The translations under genes and the position numbers were made by a program. DNA of 64,000 nt from Brevundimonas pishanensis (GTDB lineage: Bacteria; Pseudomonadota; Alphaproteobacteria; Caulobacterales; Caulobacteraceae), in the NCBI RefSeq assembly GCF_022750635.1, contig NZ_JAJKBG010000005.1, positions 1 through 64,000 of the forward strand. The letters are read 5' to 3'. The notes beneath the pieces are model-generated. The model worked only from the letters and a program-made list of their open reading frames with translations. It searched no databases and was not told the origin of the DNA. Of this stretch, positions 44,082 to 52,952 are shown piece after piece (position 1 is the stretch's first letter; the number at the start of each line of letters is the position of its first letter).

Positions 44082-45113
44082 ATGAAGCGATCCGCCAAAC
44101 GTCTGATGATCTCCGCCGCCGCCTTTGCGCTGCTGGCGATTCCGGCCTCTCAGGTCATTGCATGGGGCGCATCGGGTCACCGCGTGATCGGTGTGATCGG
44201 CATGCAAACCCTGCCCGACACCTTGCCGGGCTTCCTGCGTACGCCGGGCGCGGCATCGGACGTCGGTGAGTATTCCCGCGAACCGGACCGCTGGAAGGGT
44301 GGCGGCCAGCCGCATGATCGCGAGCGCGACACCGCCCACTTCATCGACATGGACGATGAAGGCCGTGTGATGGACGAGCGCGGCATGCTTCTGGCCGATA
44401 TGCCGCGCCTGAAGTCCGAATATGACGCGGCCCTGACCCGTGCCGGCCTGGATGTCGATGATGCCGGCTATCTGCACTACGCCATCATTGATGCATGGCA
44501 GAACCTCGAGCGTGATTTTGCCTACTGGCGCGTGCTGAATGCCGCCGAGGCACGAGAGACCGATCTGGCCAAGCGCGAATGGTACCGCGCGGACCGCCTG
44601 CGCCGCGAGCAGCTTATCCTGCGCGATATCGGCCAGCTCAGCCACTATCTGGGCGATGCATCCCAGCCGCACCACACGACCATCCACTTCAATGGTTGGG
44701 CGGGTAAGACCAATCCTGAAGGCTTCACCAACTCGCGCCGCACCCACGGCACCTTCGAGGGGGCTTATGCGGCTCGCACCCTGAATCCGGTCACGGTCAA
44801 GTCGGCTATGTCTCCGCTGAACGTCGAGGGCTTTGATGTGAAGAGCCGCACGGTATCCTTCCTGAACACCACCCTCGGCACGGTCATCCCCTTCTACCGT
44901 CTGGAGAAGGCCGGTGCGTTCCGCGATGCCGATCCGCGCGGTGCCGAGTTCCTGAACCAGCGTCTGTCGGCCGGTGCCGAACAGCTGCGCGACTTTACCG
45001 TCGCGGCCTGGAACGCCTCGGGCACATCGTCGGTTGGCTGGCCGGCTGTGAAGGTGGCCGAGGTCGAAGCGGGCTCGGTCGATCCGTGGATGTCCATGGT
45101 CGGCGAGGACTAA
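44082..45113 (+). CDS. S1/P1-type zinc nuclease, secreted
   Basis: A 343-residue secreted phospholipase-C-fold nuclease. The signal peptide ends at VIA-WGASGHR so that Trp28 becomes the mature N-terminus, a zinc ligand in this family, followed by the conserved GH. AHFIDMDDEG, GQLSHYLGDASQPHHTTIHFNG and RRTHGTFEG carry further His/Asp ligands. The second half differs from the fungal P1 pattern (no DLHQPLH or GGN), a divergence seen in bacterial members. Likely role: periplasmic or extracellular degradation of single-stranded nucleic acid. Confidence 0.85.
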   Translation: MKRSAKRLMISAAAFALLAIPASQVIAWGASGHRVIGVIGMQTLPDTLPGFLRTPGAASDVGEYSREPDRWKGGGQPHDRERDTAHFIDMDDEGRVMDERGMLLADMPRLKSEYDAALTRAGLDVDDAGYLHYAIIDAWQNLERDFAYWRVLNAAEARETDLAKREWYRADRLRREQLILRDIGQLSHYLGDASQPHHTTIHFNGWAGKTNPEGFTNSRRTHGTFEGAYAARTLNPVTVKSAMSPLNVEGFDVKSRTVSFLNTTLGTVIPFYRLEKAGAFRDADPRGAEFLNQRLSAGAEQLRDFTVAAWNASGTSSVGWPAVKVAEVEAGSVDPWMSMVGED

Positions 45114-45138
45114 AAACTTACCGCTATTGGTCGCAATG

Positions 45139-45165
45139 GGCCGCTCCGCCTTCGCAGGGGCGGCC
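45139..45165 (+). terminator. Hairpin between the nuclease gene and trmJ
   Basis: GGCCGCTCC (45139-45147) pairs with GGGGCGGCC (45157-45165) through nine pairs with one wobble. The T content afterwards is low, so it may be a partial terminator only. Confidence 0.4.
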
Positions 45166-45186
45166 TTCGCGTTTAAAGAGGCCGCC

Positions 45187-45990
45187 ATGAGCGATACTGC
45201 ACCCCGCGAACTTACCCCTCCCGTCGTCATCCTCGACCGTTCCCAGCTGGCCGACAACATCGGCTCGGTGGCCCGTGTCATGGCGAACTTCGGCCTGTCG
45301 GAACTGCGCCTTGTCAGTCCACGTGACGGCTGGCCACAGGAGCGTGCCTGGGCCACGGCATCGGGGGCAGACTGGGTGCTGGAAGGCATCAAGGTGTTCG
45401 ATACGGTGGCGGACGCCATCCACGACCTGAACATTGTCTTCGCCACGACGGCGCGGCCGCGCGAGACGCGCCAGCCGGTGCGCACTCCGCGTGAAAGCGC
45501 GCGCATCCTCTATGACGAAACGGCATCGGGTCTGAAGTGCGGCTTGCTGTTTGGTGGGGAACGTTCGGGATTGGAGACCGGCGACATTGCGCTGTGTGCG
45601 GGTATCACCACCATTCCGATCGATCCGCGCCACCAGTCGCTTAATCTGGCTCAGGCCGTAGCGATCAATGCCTATGAGTGGCGCACGACGGTGATGGATG
45701 CTCCTCCGCCCAGCTTCCGCGAACAGGAAGGCCCTGCATCCGGCGATTTACTGATGGGTATGTACGAGCATCTGGAAGCAGAGCTCGACAATGGTGGCTT
45801 CTTCCACCCGCCCGAGAAGAAACGCTCCATGAGCCAGAATCTGCGCGTCATGCTGGGCCGCGCCCAGTTCAGCGAGCAGGAAGTGGCGACCTTCCGCGGC
45901 GTGATCCATGCGCTGGCGCAGGGTCGTGGCCGCGTACTGGCGAAGATGGCCGCCAAGGCTGTTGCCGAGGCCTCTAAGAAGGAAGGCTGA
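45187..45990 (+). CDS. trmJ: SPOUT tRNA methyltransferase, TrmJ type
   Basis: A 267-residue SPOUT (TrmH family) 2'-O-methyltransferase. LADNIGSVARVMANFGLSELRLV is motif 1 with the catalytic Arg, GLLFGGERSGLETGDIAL is motif 2 and IPIDPRHQSLNLAQAVAINAYEW is motif 3 of the knot. The C-terminal extension with RAQFSEQEVATFRGVIHAL fits TrmJ, which modifies nucleotide 32 of tRNAs. ATG 45187 follows AAAGAGG by 6 nt. Confidence 0.88.
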   Translation: MSDTAPRELTPPVVILDRSQLADNIGSVARVMANFGLSELRLVSPRDGWPQERAWATASGADWVLEGIKVFDTVADAIHDLNIVFATTARPRETRQPVRTPRESARILYDETASGLKCGLLFGGERSGLETGDIALCAGITTIPIDPRHQSLNLAQAVAINAYEWRTTVMDAPPPSFREQEGPASGDLLMGMYEHLEAELDNGGFFHPPEKKRSMSQNLRVMLGRAQFSEQEVATFRGVIHALAQGRGRVLAKMAAKAVAEASKKEG

Positions 45991-45993
45991 CGC

Positions 45994-47163
45994 CTAGCGG
46001 AAGCTGGGCAGGTTGAGCGCTTCGGCGAGGCGCTCCAGCCCCGTGGTCGGCACCTCGGTCGACCATAGCTCGCCCGATATGGCTCGCTTGCGGCCTTCGT
46101 TGAACAGAGCCTCCATCGCCGCTGTGTCAAAGTTCAGCAGATTGCTGGCACGGATCTCGTTGGGGATGGATGCGGTCTTGAGCGGAATGCCTTGCGCCGC
46201 GCACAGGGTGGTCGCGGTAATCAGCGACTGACGATAGGAAAACCGCAGCATGGCCTCGAAGCTGCGCGTCATCACGGCGGGCAGGTTCGGGGCGACAGGG
46301 CGTGGCTGCGGGTCCAGCATGGTGTTGACGATCACATGCACCCGCCCGCCCTTCAGCCGCCTGCCCAGCTTGTTCCAGCGCAACAGGCCGTCAGGCATAA
46401 TGAAGAGCGGAGCCGAGACACCGCCATCGACATGCATTTCCTCAAAGGTGCAGCCGTCATATTCGGTGGTGATCCGGTGCGGACTGAAGATGCCCGGCAG
46501 GCTGGCCGAGGCCACCAGCACCTCACGGAACAGGTTCAGCGCCTTGTCGCCACCATGGCTGGCAATCGCGCCCATATCCCAGATGCAGCAGGCCTGATGG
46601 TCAAGGTCGGTGGTCGCCACCAACAGGCGTCGCCCGCGGGCATGCTGTTCGGCAATGGCTGCGATCAGGTCGGCATCGACAAAGGGTTCGATGAGGCTGT
46701 GAAGGGCATCCGATTTCAGCAAGCCGCCGCTGAACATCGGGGCCAGACGACGCGGGCTTAGCAACTGCCGTGCATGGCCGCCGGTGTAGGCGTCCTTCAG
46801 CTTGGCATCCCATTGCGGACCCAGAAAGGCGAGTGGGGCGATCAAGGCTCCGGTACTGACGCCGGTGACCAATGCGAACTCCGGTCGTGTGCCGGTTTCG
46901 GTCCAGCCGGTCATAGCTCCTGCGCCATAGGCCCCGCCTGCCGCGCCGCCGGACAGGGCCAGAATGTCGAACCGCCCCGACGTCCAGCCCGAGCGGGGCA
47001 GGGAAAGTCTGTCCGCAGCCGTCGCCAGCGAGGCTTCCGCCGCCGATACCGTCAGCCGGATGTCCTTGAACCCCTTCACCTCGGCATGGGCAACAGGGGC
47101 GCAGGGCAGGCGACGCCCGCGACGCGCACGAGCAGGCTGGGAAGGCTGCGGCAAATCACTCAT
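45994..47163 (-). CDS. Patatin-like phospholipase
   Basis: A serine lipid acyl hydrolase of 389 residues. The glycine-rich oxyanion loop is ALSGGAAGGAYGAG, the nucleophile elbow GVSTG and the catalytic aspartate DGGVSAP, the Ser-Asp dyad of the patatin fold. A basic N-terminal region (residues 8-30) lacks a clear signal peptide, though SGWTSGRFDILALSGG places the domain at about residue 60. It converges with trmJ, leaving 3 nt between stops. Substrate and location unknown. Confidence 0.85.
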   Translation of the reverse strand: MSDLPQPSQPARARRGRRLPCAPVAHAEVKGFKDIRLTVSAAEASLATAADRLSLPRSGWTSGRFDILALSGGAAGGAYGAGAMTGWTETGTRPEFALVTGVSTGALIAPLAFLGPQWDAKLKDAYTGGHARQLLSPRRLAPMFSGGLLKSDALHSLIEPFVDADLIAAIAEQHARGRRLLVATTDLDHQACCIWDMGAIASHGGDKALNLFREVLVASASLPGIFSPHRITTEYDGCTFEEMHVDGGVSAPLFIMPDGLLRWNKLGRRLKGGRVHVIVNTMLDPQPRPVAPNLPAVMTRSFEAMLRFSYRQSLITATTLCAAQGIPLKTASIPNEIRASNLLNFDTAAMEALFNEGRKRAISGELWSTEVPTTGLERLAEALNLPSFR

Positions 47164-47205
47164 GCCGACAGCCTTGCCCAGCCGTCCCGCGCTTAGCAAG
47201 TGCGC

Positions 47206-48324
47206 TTAATAACCGCGTGCGGTGGCCAGACGGTTCAGGTGATAGTGGCTGTCCCCAAGCGTCTCGTTCAGCACGCGGACCCGTTTCATGAACAGGCCGA
47301 TGTCGAACTCGTCCGTCATGCCGACGCCCCCGTGCATCTGTACGCCTTCCTGCACCGCCAGTTCGGCGACGCGGCCGGCCTTGGCCTTGGCGATGGAGGT
47401 GGAGAGGTCAGCACCCCCCTTGCCTTCGTCGACGGCCTGGAGCGCCCCCAGCGTCGCCGCCTTGGTCAGTTCCAGTTCGGTATACAGGTGGGCGGCGCGG
47501 TGCTGCAGGGCTTGAAACTCGCCGATCAGCTTGCCGAACTGCTGGCGGGTTTTCAGGTATTCAACGGTGATGTGGAAGGCTTGGTCGCCTGCGCCATTCA
47601 AACTGGCCGCCGTGACGGCGCGGCCCAGCGATAGCGCCTTGTCGAGCGCTGCCTGTCCGCCCCCGACCTCGCCCAGTAGGGCATCGGCATCGACCTCGAC
47701 GTTGGACAGGGTGATGCGGGCGGCGTTGTGGGCATCGACCATGACGGTGCGCTCGACCTTTACGCCCACCGTCTTCGGGTTGATCAGAAACAGGCTGAGG
47801 CCGTCATCGCCTTGGGCGGCGACGATCAGGGAATCGGCGATATGGCCGTCCAGAACCATAGCCTTGGCCCCGTCCAGCTTGAAGCCGTTGCCGCTGCGCT
47901 CATAGCGGGTGGTGGACTTGTGCGGGGCGTGTTTGGGGCCCTCATCGACGGCTAGCGAGACGATGGCCTCGCCCGCAGCAATCTTGGATAGCCAGAACTG
48001 CTGATCAGTGTTGCCCACCTCCTTCAACACCGTGGCCGACAGGACCGACGAGCCGAGGAAGGGCGAGGGCGTAAGGGTGCGGCCAAGGCTTTCGGCGATC
48101 ACGCCCGCCTCGACGGCGCCAAGGCCCGAGCCGCCATGTTCCTCGCCAATGATCACACCGGCAAAGCCCATCTCGCCAAAGGCCCGCCACAGATCGCGCG
48201 AGACGCCATCGGCATCACGGCTGTCGCGCAACTGGCGCAAGTGTTTGATAGGCGCGTTCTCGCTCAGGAAGCCGTGCACGGCATCTTTCAGCATCACCTG
48301 CTCTTCAGTCAGGATCAAAGGCAT
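47206..48324 (-). CDS. Acyl-CoA dehydrogenase family protein
   Basis: A flavoprotein of 372 residues with the ACAD fold: N-terminal helical domain (LTEEQVMLKDAVHGFLSENAP), beta domain and a C-terminal helical domain with TRQQFGKLIGEFQALQHRAAH and QMHGGVGMTDEFDIGLFMKR. It lies 3 nt downstream of a second ACAD, like the heteromeric pairs known from steroid and bulky acyl-CoA degradation (FadE28/29 type). The specific substrate is not known; pairing as alpha2beta2 is inference. Confidence 0.85.
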   Translation of the reverse strand: MPLILTEEQVMLKDAVHGFLSENAPIKHLRQLRDSRDADGVSRDLWRAFGEMGFAGVIIGEEHGGSGLGAVEAGVIAESLGRTLTPSPFLGSSVLSATVLKEVGNTDQQFWLSKIAAGEAIVSLAVDEGPKHAPHKSTTRYERSGNGFKLDGAKAMVLDGHIADSLIVAAQGDDGLSLFLINPKTVGVKVERTVMVDAHNAARITLSNVEVDADALLGEVGGGQAALDKALSLGRAVTAASLNGAGDQAFHITVEYLKTRQQFGKLIGEFQALQHRAAHLYTELELTKAATLGALQAVDEGKGGADLSTSIAKAKAGRVAELAVQEGVQMHGGVGMTDEFDIGLFMKRVRVLNETLGDSHYHLNRLATARGY

Positions 48325-48327
48325 GGC

Positions 48328-49521
48328 TTAAGCTCCCGGCAGGTTCAGCAGGTGTTTGGCGATGATATTGAGCTGGACCTCGGTGGTCCCGCCCTCGATG
48401 GAGTTGGCCTTGGTACGCAGCCAGTTGCGGGCGGTGTCGCCATCATGTGAACGCTCGCCCTCCCACTCCAGCGCGTCATAGCCCCCTGCTGACATAAGCA
48501 GTTCAAAACGGCGCTTGTTCAGTTCCGAGCCATAGTATTTCAACACGGACGCCAGCGCCGGATGCGCCTGTCCGGCCTTCATACGGTCCACGGCGCTGTC
48601 CATCGCCAGCCTGAAGGCCGCGCCGTCCAGCTCCCATTCGGCGATGCGGGCGCGCAGCATGGGGTCATCCAGATGGCCCTGCTCGTCGGTGCCGATGCTA
48701 TCGCGGGCAACCTCGCCCAGAGGGCGGCCCATGCCTTCGCCCATAGCGCCGATCATGGTGCGCTCGTGCGCCAGCAGATATTTGGCGACGTCCCAGCCAC
48801 GGTTCAGTTCGCCCACGAGATTGGCTTTCTCGACGCGCACATTGTCGAAGAAGGTCTCGCAGAAAGGCGACTTGCCGGAGATGAGGGTGATGGGGCGGGT
48901 GGAGACGCCCGGCGTTTCCATGTCGAACAGCACAAAACTGATGCCGCGATGTTTGTTCGTCGGGTCGGTGCGGACGAGGCAGAAGATCCAGTCGGCCTTG
49001 TCAGCGTAGGAGGTCCAAATCTTCTGGCCGTTGACGATCCAGTGGTCGCCCCCATTATCTGGAGAAGGATCCTCGGCACGGGTTTGCAGCGAGGCGAGGT
49101 CGGAGCCCGAGCCCGGCTCGGAATAGCCCTGGCACCAGCGGATTTCGCCGCGCACAATCTGCGGCAGGAAATGCTTCTTCTGCTCTTCGGTGCCGAACGC
49201 CAGAAGCGCAGGGCCGAGCATCCAGATGCCGAAGCTGTTCAGCGCAGGCTGCGCCTTGATACGGCGCAGTTCGCTGGAGAGCACCTTGGCTTCGGCGCGC
49301 GACAGGCCGCCACCGCCGTATTCGGCCGGCCATTCCGGCGCGGTCCAGCCGCGCGATCCCATCCGCTCCATCCAGAGCTTGTGGGCGGGCGTCTTGAAGG
49401 TGGCCTTCCGGCCACCCCAAATCATATCGTTTTCGGATTCAATCGGCCCGCGCACTTCGGGCGGACAGTTTTCTTCCAGCCAGCTCCGCACCTCGGCGCG
49501 GAACGCTTCCAGATCGCTCAT
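48328..49521 (-). CDS. Acyl-CoA dehydrogenase family protein
   Basis: A 397-residue ACAD, with GEIRWCQGYSEPGSGSDLASLQTRA (flavin and substrate loop), WIVNGQKIWTSYA and a C-terminal NSIEGGTTEVQLNIIAKHLLNLP that carries the usual Glu region. It precedes the other ACAD by 3 nt, so both are made together. The long N-terminal stretch WGGRKATFKTPAHKLWMERM is typical of members acting on large CoA esters. Neighbouring genes give no pathway. Confidence 0.87.
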   Translation of the reverse strand: MSDLEAFRAEVRSWLEENCPPEVRGPIESENDMIWGGRKATFKTPAHKLWMERMGSRGWTAPEWPAEYGGGGLSRAEAKVLSSELRRIKAQPALNSFGIWMLGPALLAFGTEEQKKHFLPQIVRGEIRWCQGYSEPGSGSDLASLQTRAEDPSPDNGGDHWIVNGQKIWTSYADKADWIFCLVRTDPTNKHRGISFVLFDMETPGVSTRPITLISGKSPFCETFFDNVRVEKANLVGELNRGWDVAKYLLAHERTMIGAMGEGMGRPLGEVARDSIGTDEQGHLDDPMLRARIAEWELDGAAFRLAMDSAVDRMKAGQAHPALASVLKYYGSELNKRRFELLMSAGGYDALEWEGERSHDGDTARNWLRTKANSIEGGTTEVQLNIIAKHLLNLPGA

Positions 49522-49623
49522 CGTGGTCGTTTCCCCTTGTTGGCGGCCTCTGGCGGGCCACCTTCGGGAACGACGTTATCACATGCGTTTCGATTGGCTA
49601 CTGTCTAGGACGGCGCCCGTCGA

Positions 49624-49881
49624 TCACCCCTTCGTGGGCAGGAAGGGCGAGAAGGTGATGACGGTATAGGTGTCGCGGATATTAGGACGGGTCTGGACCT
49701 GTTTGGTCACGAAGGTGCCGATGTCCATGTCCTTGGGCAGGTGGAATTTGGCCAGCAGATCATGATCACCCGAGATCGAATAAACCTCGCTGATGTGCTG
49801 AACGTTATCGACTAGATCGGCCGCTACATCATTGGCGAAGCCCAGCTCGCATTTGATGAAGACGAAGATGGCGGTCATCAT
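49624..49881 (-). CDS. Stand-alone Lrp/AsnC ligand-binding (RAM) domain protein
   Basis: An 85-residue protein equal to the effector-binding half of an Lrp/AsnC regulator, without the helix-turn-helix. It starts MMTAIFVFIKCELG, continues IDNVQHISEVYSISGDHDLL-like (NVQHISEVYSISGDHDLLAKF) and ends NIRDTYTVITFSPF, the alpha/beta ACT-like fold. AGGAG lies 10 nt before ATG 49881; an upstream extension of the frame is unlikely. Stand-alone RAM proteins form rings and may sense amino acids; no partner is seen here. Confidence 0.82.
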   Translation of the reverse strand: MMTAIFVFIKCELGFANDVAADLVDNVQHISEVYSISGDHDLLAKFHLPKDMDIGTFVTKQVQTRPNIRDTYTVITFSPFLPTKG

Positions 49882-49936
49882 GGTGGCAACACTCCTGAAT
49901 GCTCCGCATGCCATAACGCGGGCGAGGGTAGGGGCC

Positions 49937-49972
49937 AAGAAAAAGGGCGCTGCGGTTACCCGCAACGCCCTT
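49937..49972 (-). terminator. Terminator after ppa
   Basis: AAGGGCG-TGCG (49943-49954) pairs with CGCA-CGCCCTT (49961-49972) around one bulge on each side, with T tract on the minus strand (TTTTTCTTGG). Confidence 0.82.
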
Positions 49973-49995
49973 AAATCTTTAACCCGAGGCCGGTT

Positions 49996-50538
49996 TTACT
50001 TGGCGGCCAGCTTGGCTTGGTGTGCAGCCTGACCGGCAACGATCAGGTCAGCAGCTTCCTGAGCCGAGCCCCAACGGTCGATCTTCACGAACTTGCCTTT
50101 TTCGAGGTCTTTGTAGCGGGTGAAGAAGTGCTCGATCTGCTGCAGCTGGATTTCCGGCAGTTGTTCGTACGAGGTGACGTCCTTGTAGAACGGGGTCATC
50201 TTATCGACCGGCACGCACAGGATCTTTTCGTCGCGGCCAGCTTCGTCGGTCATGATCAGCACGCCGATCGGACGCGAGCGCAGAACGCTGCCAGCGACAA
50301 CCGGATACGGACTCAGCACCAGCACGTCGCACGGGTCGCCATCGTCCGACAGGGTGTGCGGGATGAAGCCGTAGTTGGCCGGATAGACCATCGGGGTCGA
50401 CAGGAAGCGGTCGACGTACAGAGCGCCCGATTCCTTATCCATCTCGTACTTGACCGGCGAGCCGCTGGCCGGGATTTCGATGATGGCGTTGACGTCCCAC
50501 GGAGCGTCCTTACCGACCGGAATGGCGTCGATGTTCAT
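49996..50538 (-). CDS. ppa: Inorganic pyrophosphatase (family I)
   Basis: Ppa hydrolyses pyrophosphate and pulls biosynthetic reactions forward. The 180-residue protein has the family I signature [10 protein letters not shown] (catalytic aspartates) and the metal and phosphate ligands around NYGFIPHT, plus [17 protein letters not shown]. It is highly biased in codon use, as for housekeeping enzymes. The terminator of 49937-49972 follows. Confidence 0.97.
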   Translation of the reverse strand: MNIDAIPVGKDAPWDVNAIIEIPASGSPVKYEMDKESGALYVDRFLSTPMVYPANYGFIPHTLSDDGDPCDVLVLSPYPVVAGSVLRSRPIGVLIMTDEAGRDEKILCVPVDKMTPFYKDVTSYEQLPEIQLQQIEHFFTRYKDLEKGKFVKIDRWGSAQEAADLIVAGQAAHQAKLAAK

Positions 50539-50661
50539 GTTCGTGCTCTATTGCAGATGCGAAAGAAGTTGGCGGGCGTGATAAGCTTTGCGACGCCTTA
50601 CGGCAAGCGTCGCTTGGATTAAGTCGACGATGGTCCGGATGCCATAGCGGGTTTGAAGAAT

Positions 50662-51348
50662 ATGCAGTTGCTGGACTGGATTGCACTGATTGTCTTTTTG
50701 CTGGTGTGGATCGGCTATGATCCCCTGCTGAAAGTGATCGCCCGTCACGCGGGATCGCTAAACTCGGACATGCTGGTGGTGCGCGATGCGTGGATGCGCG
50801 CCATGACCGTGCGCCAGCTCCGGCTGGTGGACAGCCAGTTGATGGGCCACACCATGTCCTCGGCATCCTTCTTTGCCTCGACGAACCTGATCCTTATCGC
50901 CGCAGTGGCAGGCGTGTTGTTCGGGGGAGAAAGCGCGATACGCGGCATTATGGCCGTCAGTGCCGACGCGGCACCTGTACGTTTGCTGGAAGGCAAGCTG
51001 GCGCTGGTTCTTCTGACGCTCGCGCGCGGATTGCTCGATTTCGTCTGGGCCCTGCGACAGCTCAACTACACTGTCGCCCTGATCGGTGCCGCCCCGGAAA
51101 TCGGTGACGAGGTTGATCGCGATGCGTTTGGCGTGACGGTGGGCAAGGTTCTCAATCCTGCGCTCGCGTCCTTCAATCGCGGGGTGCGCGGCTATTATTT
51201 CGCCTTAGCAGGTGCAGCGTGGTTGTTTGGTTCGGTCTGGCTGCTGCTCAGCGTCGTATCGGTGATGGCCTTGCTACTGTGGCGTCAGTCCGCCTCGCCC
51301 GCCGCACAGGCTGTGCGTGCCGCCAGACGTATGCTGGAAAATAAATAG
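50662..51348 (+). CDS. DUF599 family membrane protein
   Basis: A 228-residue polytopic inner-membrane protein of the DUF599 family. Hydrophobic helices are at about residues 3-22, 68-88, 107-122 and a pair around 182-215. RDAWMRAMTVRQLRLVDSQLMGHT between the first two and FNRGVRGYYFALAGAAWLFG near the end are typical family segments. Function unknown. A TTG 9 nt upstream is also open; ATG 50662 is taken. It diverges from ppa. Confidence 0.8.
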   Translation: MQLLDWIALIVFLLVWIGYDPLLKVIARHAGSLNSDMLVVRDAWMRAMTVRQLRLVDSQLMGHTMSSASFFASTNLILIAAVAGVLFGGESAIRGIMAVSADAAPVRLLEGKLALVLLTLARGLLDFVWALRQLNYTVALIGAAPEIGDEVDRDAFGVTVGKVLNPALASFNRGVRGYYFALAGAAWLFGSVWLLLSVVSVMALLLWRQSASPAAQAVRAARRMLENK

Positions 51349-51468
51349 CACCGATATATTGAGACCTTAGTCGCACGATTCATGCGGCAACGAGCATCGA
51401 GGCCCGCGTTTTCGGCATTTTGTGACAACTTCCGAAACACGCCGTGAAAGAAGGTCGCGAATCCGTGG

Positions 51469-51497
51469 TTGATATTTTGTGCGCTGCAACCTAAGTT
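51469..51497 (+). promoter_or_regulatory. Predicted sigma-70-type promoter of a candidate small RNA
   Basis: TTGATA (51469-51474) and TAAGTT (51492-51497) lie 17 nt apart and about 6 nt before the start of the hairpin array at 51503. This is a match by eye only. Confidence 0.35.
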
Positions 51498-51502
51498 GAG
51501 GT

Positions 51503-51588
51503 CTGACGCTTTTGAGCGTCTCGCCCTTCCTGGGCGTTTCCTCCCTATAGACTTTTATAGCCGCGCCGGTTTGGCGCGGCTTTTTTTT
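51503..51588 (+). ncRNA. Candidate trans-acting small RNA, about 86 nt
   Basis: Between DUF599 (stop 51348) and the convergent amidohydrolase lies a run of three hairpins that no gene explains: GACGCT/AGCGTC (51505-51520), CGCCC/GGGCG with a TTCCT loop (51522-51536) and a terminator (51560-51588). A CU-rich single strand (TTTCCTCCC, 51537-51545) separates the second and third, complementary to Shine-Dalgarno sequences. A plausible promoter sits upstream. Short RNAs of this form with CU-rich anti-Shine-Dalgarno segments are known in Alphaproteobacteria. The last bases of the T tract touch the stop codon region of the opposite gene. Confidence 0.5.
51560..51588 (+). terminator. Strong plus-strand terminator
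   Basis: GCCGCGCC (51560-51567), short loop, GGCGCGGC (51573-51580), eight T (51581-51588). It lies 212 nt beyond the DUF599 stop and points to an independent plus-strand transcript. Confidence 0.93.
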
Positions 51589-52459
51589 ATCTGCGCACGC
51601 CTGTGTCGGCTTCGGCCATGGCGCAGAACTGTGCGATGACCCGTCTCAAAGCGGTTTCGCAGCGCTTCCAACCTGCCGCAGGAGTGTGTGAGCCCTCGTC
51701 CCAATACAGACGCCGGTTCACTTCGATCTGCACTGCGTGAAAACCATCCTCGGGCTGGCCCCAGAGCTGGGTCGCATAGCCGCCGGCATAGGGGCGGTTC
51801 AGACCCACGCGCCACCCCTGCGCTTCGAACAGAGCACGCAGGCTACGGGTCCACACCGAATCGCAACTTGAGCCATGACGGTCCCCGAGCACGATGTCCG
51901 GCCCGTTCGGACCTGTGGCGCGCCTGGGCATGGAATGCCAGTCGATCAACACAGCCCGACCGGCCTCTTTGCGCGCGTCGTGCATCAACCGGGTCAGTTG
52001 TCGATGATAGGGGCGATGAACCTTGTCCAGTCGCGCCTCGGCCTCCGCCAGGGTGAGCCGCCGTTGATACAGCGGCTCGCCATCGCCGCTGACCCGGTGC
52101 AACACGCCATAGCCCGCAATGGTTTTCGGGGTCGGTTGATCAAAGGGACAGTCGGCAATCAGCGCCGGATCAAGGTCGGTCTCGGCGCGATTCAGGTCGA
52201 CATAGGCCCGCCCATAGCGCGCCAGCAATAGCGTGGCCCCTGCCGACATACCGCTAGCGATCAAACGATCCATTGCGGCGTCCTCGACCGACCGCAAGCG
52301 TGTCTCGTCGAGATCGGAGTGCATGTCTTCAGGATAGATTGACCCCGAATGCGGAGAGCAAAACACTAGACCGGTCACGCGATCCGTCGCGGGACGACGC
52401 ACCTCGAAGGCATCACTGTCCCTTTGCAGGCCAGACGGAGTGAGGGAGGCGGCGTCCAT
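51587..52459 (-). CDS. N-formylglutamate amidohydrolase family
   Basis: A 290-residue zinc amidohydrolase of the HutG/N-formylglutamate deformylase family. FCSPHSGSIYPEDM provides the first metal histidine, RAYVDLNRAETDLDP the aspartate region, and IDWHSMPRRA and AVQIEVNRRLYWDE the other ligands. It would complete histidine degradation or another formyl-amino-acid route. It stands divergent from cpdR, a linkage seen in other Alphaproteobacteria. The name does not prove the substrate. Confidence 0.85.
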   Translation of the reverse strand: MDAASLTPSGLQRDSDAFEVRRPATDRVTGLVFCSPHSGSIYPEDMHSDLDETRLRSVEDAAMDRLIASGMSAGATLLLARYGRAYVDLNRAETDLDPALIADCPFDQPTPKTIAGYGVLHRVSGDGEPLYQRRLTLAEAEARLDKVHRPYHRQLTRLMHDARKEAGRAVLIDWHSMPRRATGPNGPDIVLGDRHGSSCDSVWTRSLRALFEAQGWRVGLNRPYAGGYATQLWGQPEDGFHAVQIEVNRRLYWDEGSHTPAAGWKRCETALRRVIAQFCAMAEADTGVRR

Positions 52460-52595
52460 ACCTTCCTGTCTTAGAGCAATTCGATTTACGCGTCCTGAAT
52501 GGTCGTAATTCGCGCGGTGGTGGCCTGACCTTCATTGCTGGTTTACACGTCGATGTTAGCTGAACTGCAACGACGACATCACCTCAGAGATTCTA

Positions 52596-52952
52596 ATGGC
52601 GCGTATTCTTCTGGCCGAAGATGATTCCTCCCTTCGCGGTTTCCTGAAACGCGCATTGGAGCGGGCCGGGCATGACGTCATCGATTGCGAGAACGGCGAC
52701 GACGCCATCGATGCGCTCGAAGTCCATCCATTTGATCTGCTGCTAACCGACATTGTTATGCCGGGCGCGGACGGCATCGAAGTGGCCCGCAATGCGAGTG
52801 CGCGCGATCCCGGAATGAAGATCATGTTCATTTCGGGATTTGCAGCCGTAGCCCTTACGGCGGCGCAGGCTTCGCCCCAAGCCAAGGTTCTGGCCAAGCC
52901 TGTGCATTTGAAGGACCTGGTCGACGAGGTCGATCGTATGATTGCAGCGTAA
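52596..52952 (+). CDS. cpdR: Single-domain response regulator CpdR
   Basis: A 118-residue receiver domain without output domain. The acidic pocket is AEDD (Asp9, Asp10), the phosphorylation site Asp52 in LLLTDIVMPG, and the conserved lysine lies in VLAKPV. Length, sequence and context match CpdR, which in Caulobacter is phosphorylated through CckA-ChpT and, when unphosphorylated, brings ClpXP to the pole to degrade CtrA and other substrates. The C-terminus is Ala-Ala, as in several ClpXP substrates (inference). Another single-domain receiver cannot be fully excluded. Confidence 0.78.
   Translation: MARILLAEDDSSLRGFLKRALERAGHDVIDCENGDDAIDALEVHPFDLLLTDIVMPGADGIEVARNASARDPGMKIMFISGFAAVALTAAQASPQAKVLAKPVHLKDLVDEVDRMIAA

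Noticed and set aside
51503..51588. Identification of the candidate small RNA as 6S RNA
   Set aside because: 6S RNA is about twice as long with a large central bubble between two long stems; three short consecutive hairpins do not fit.
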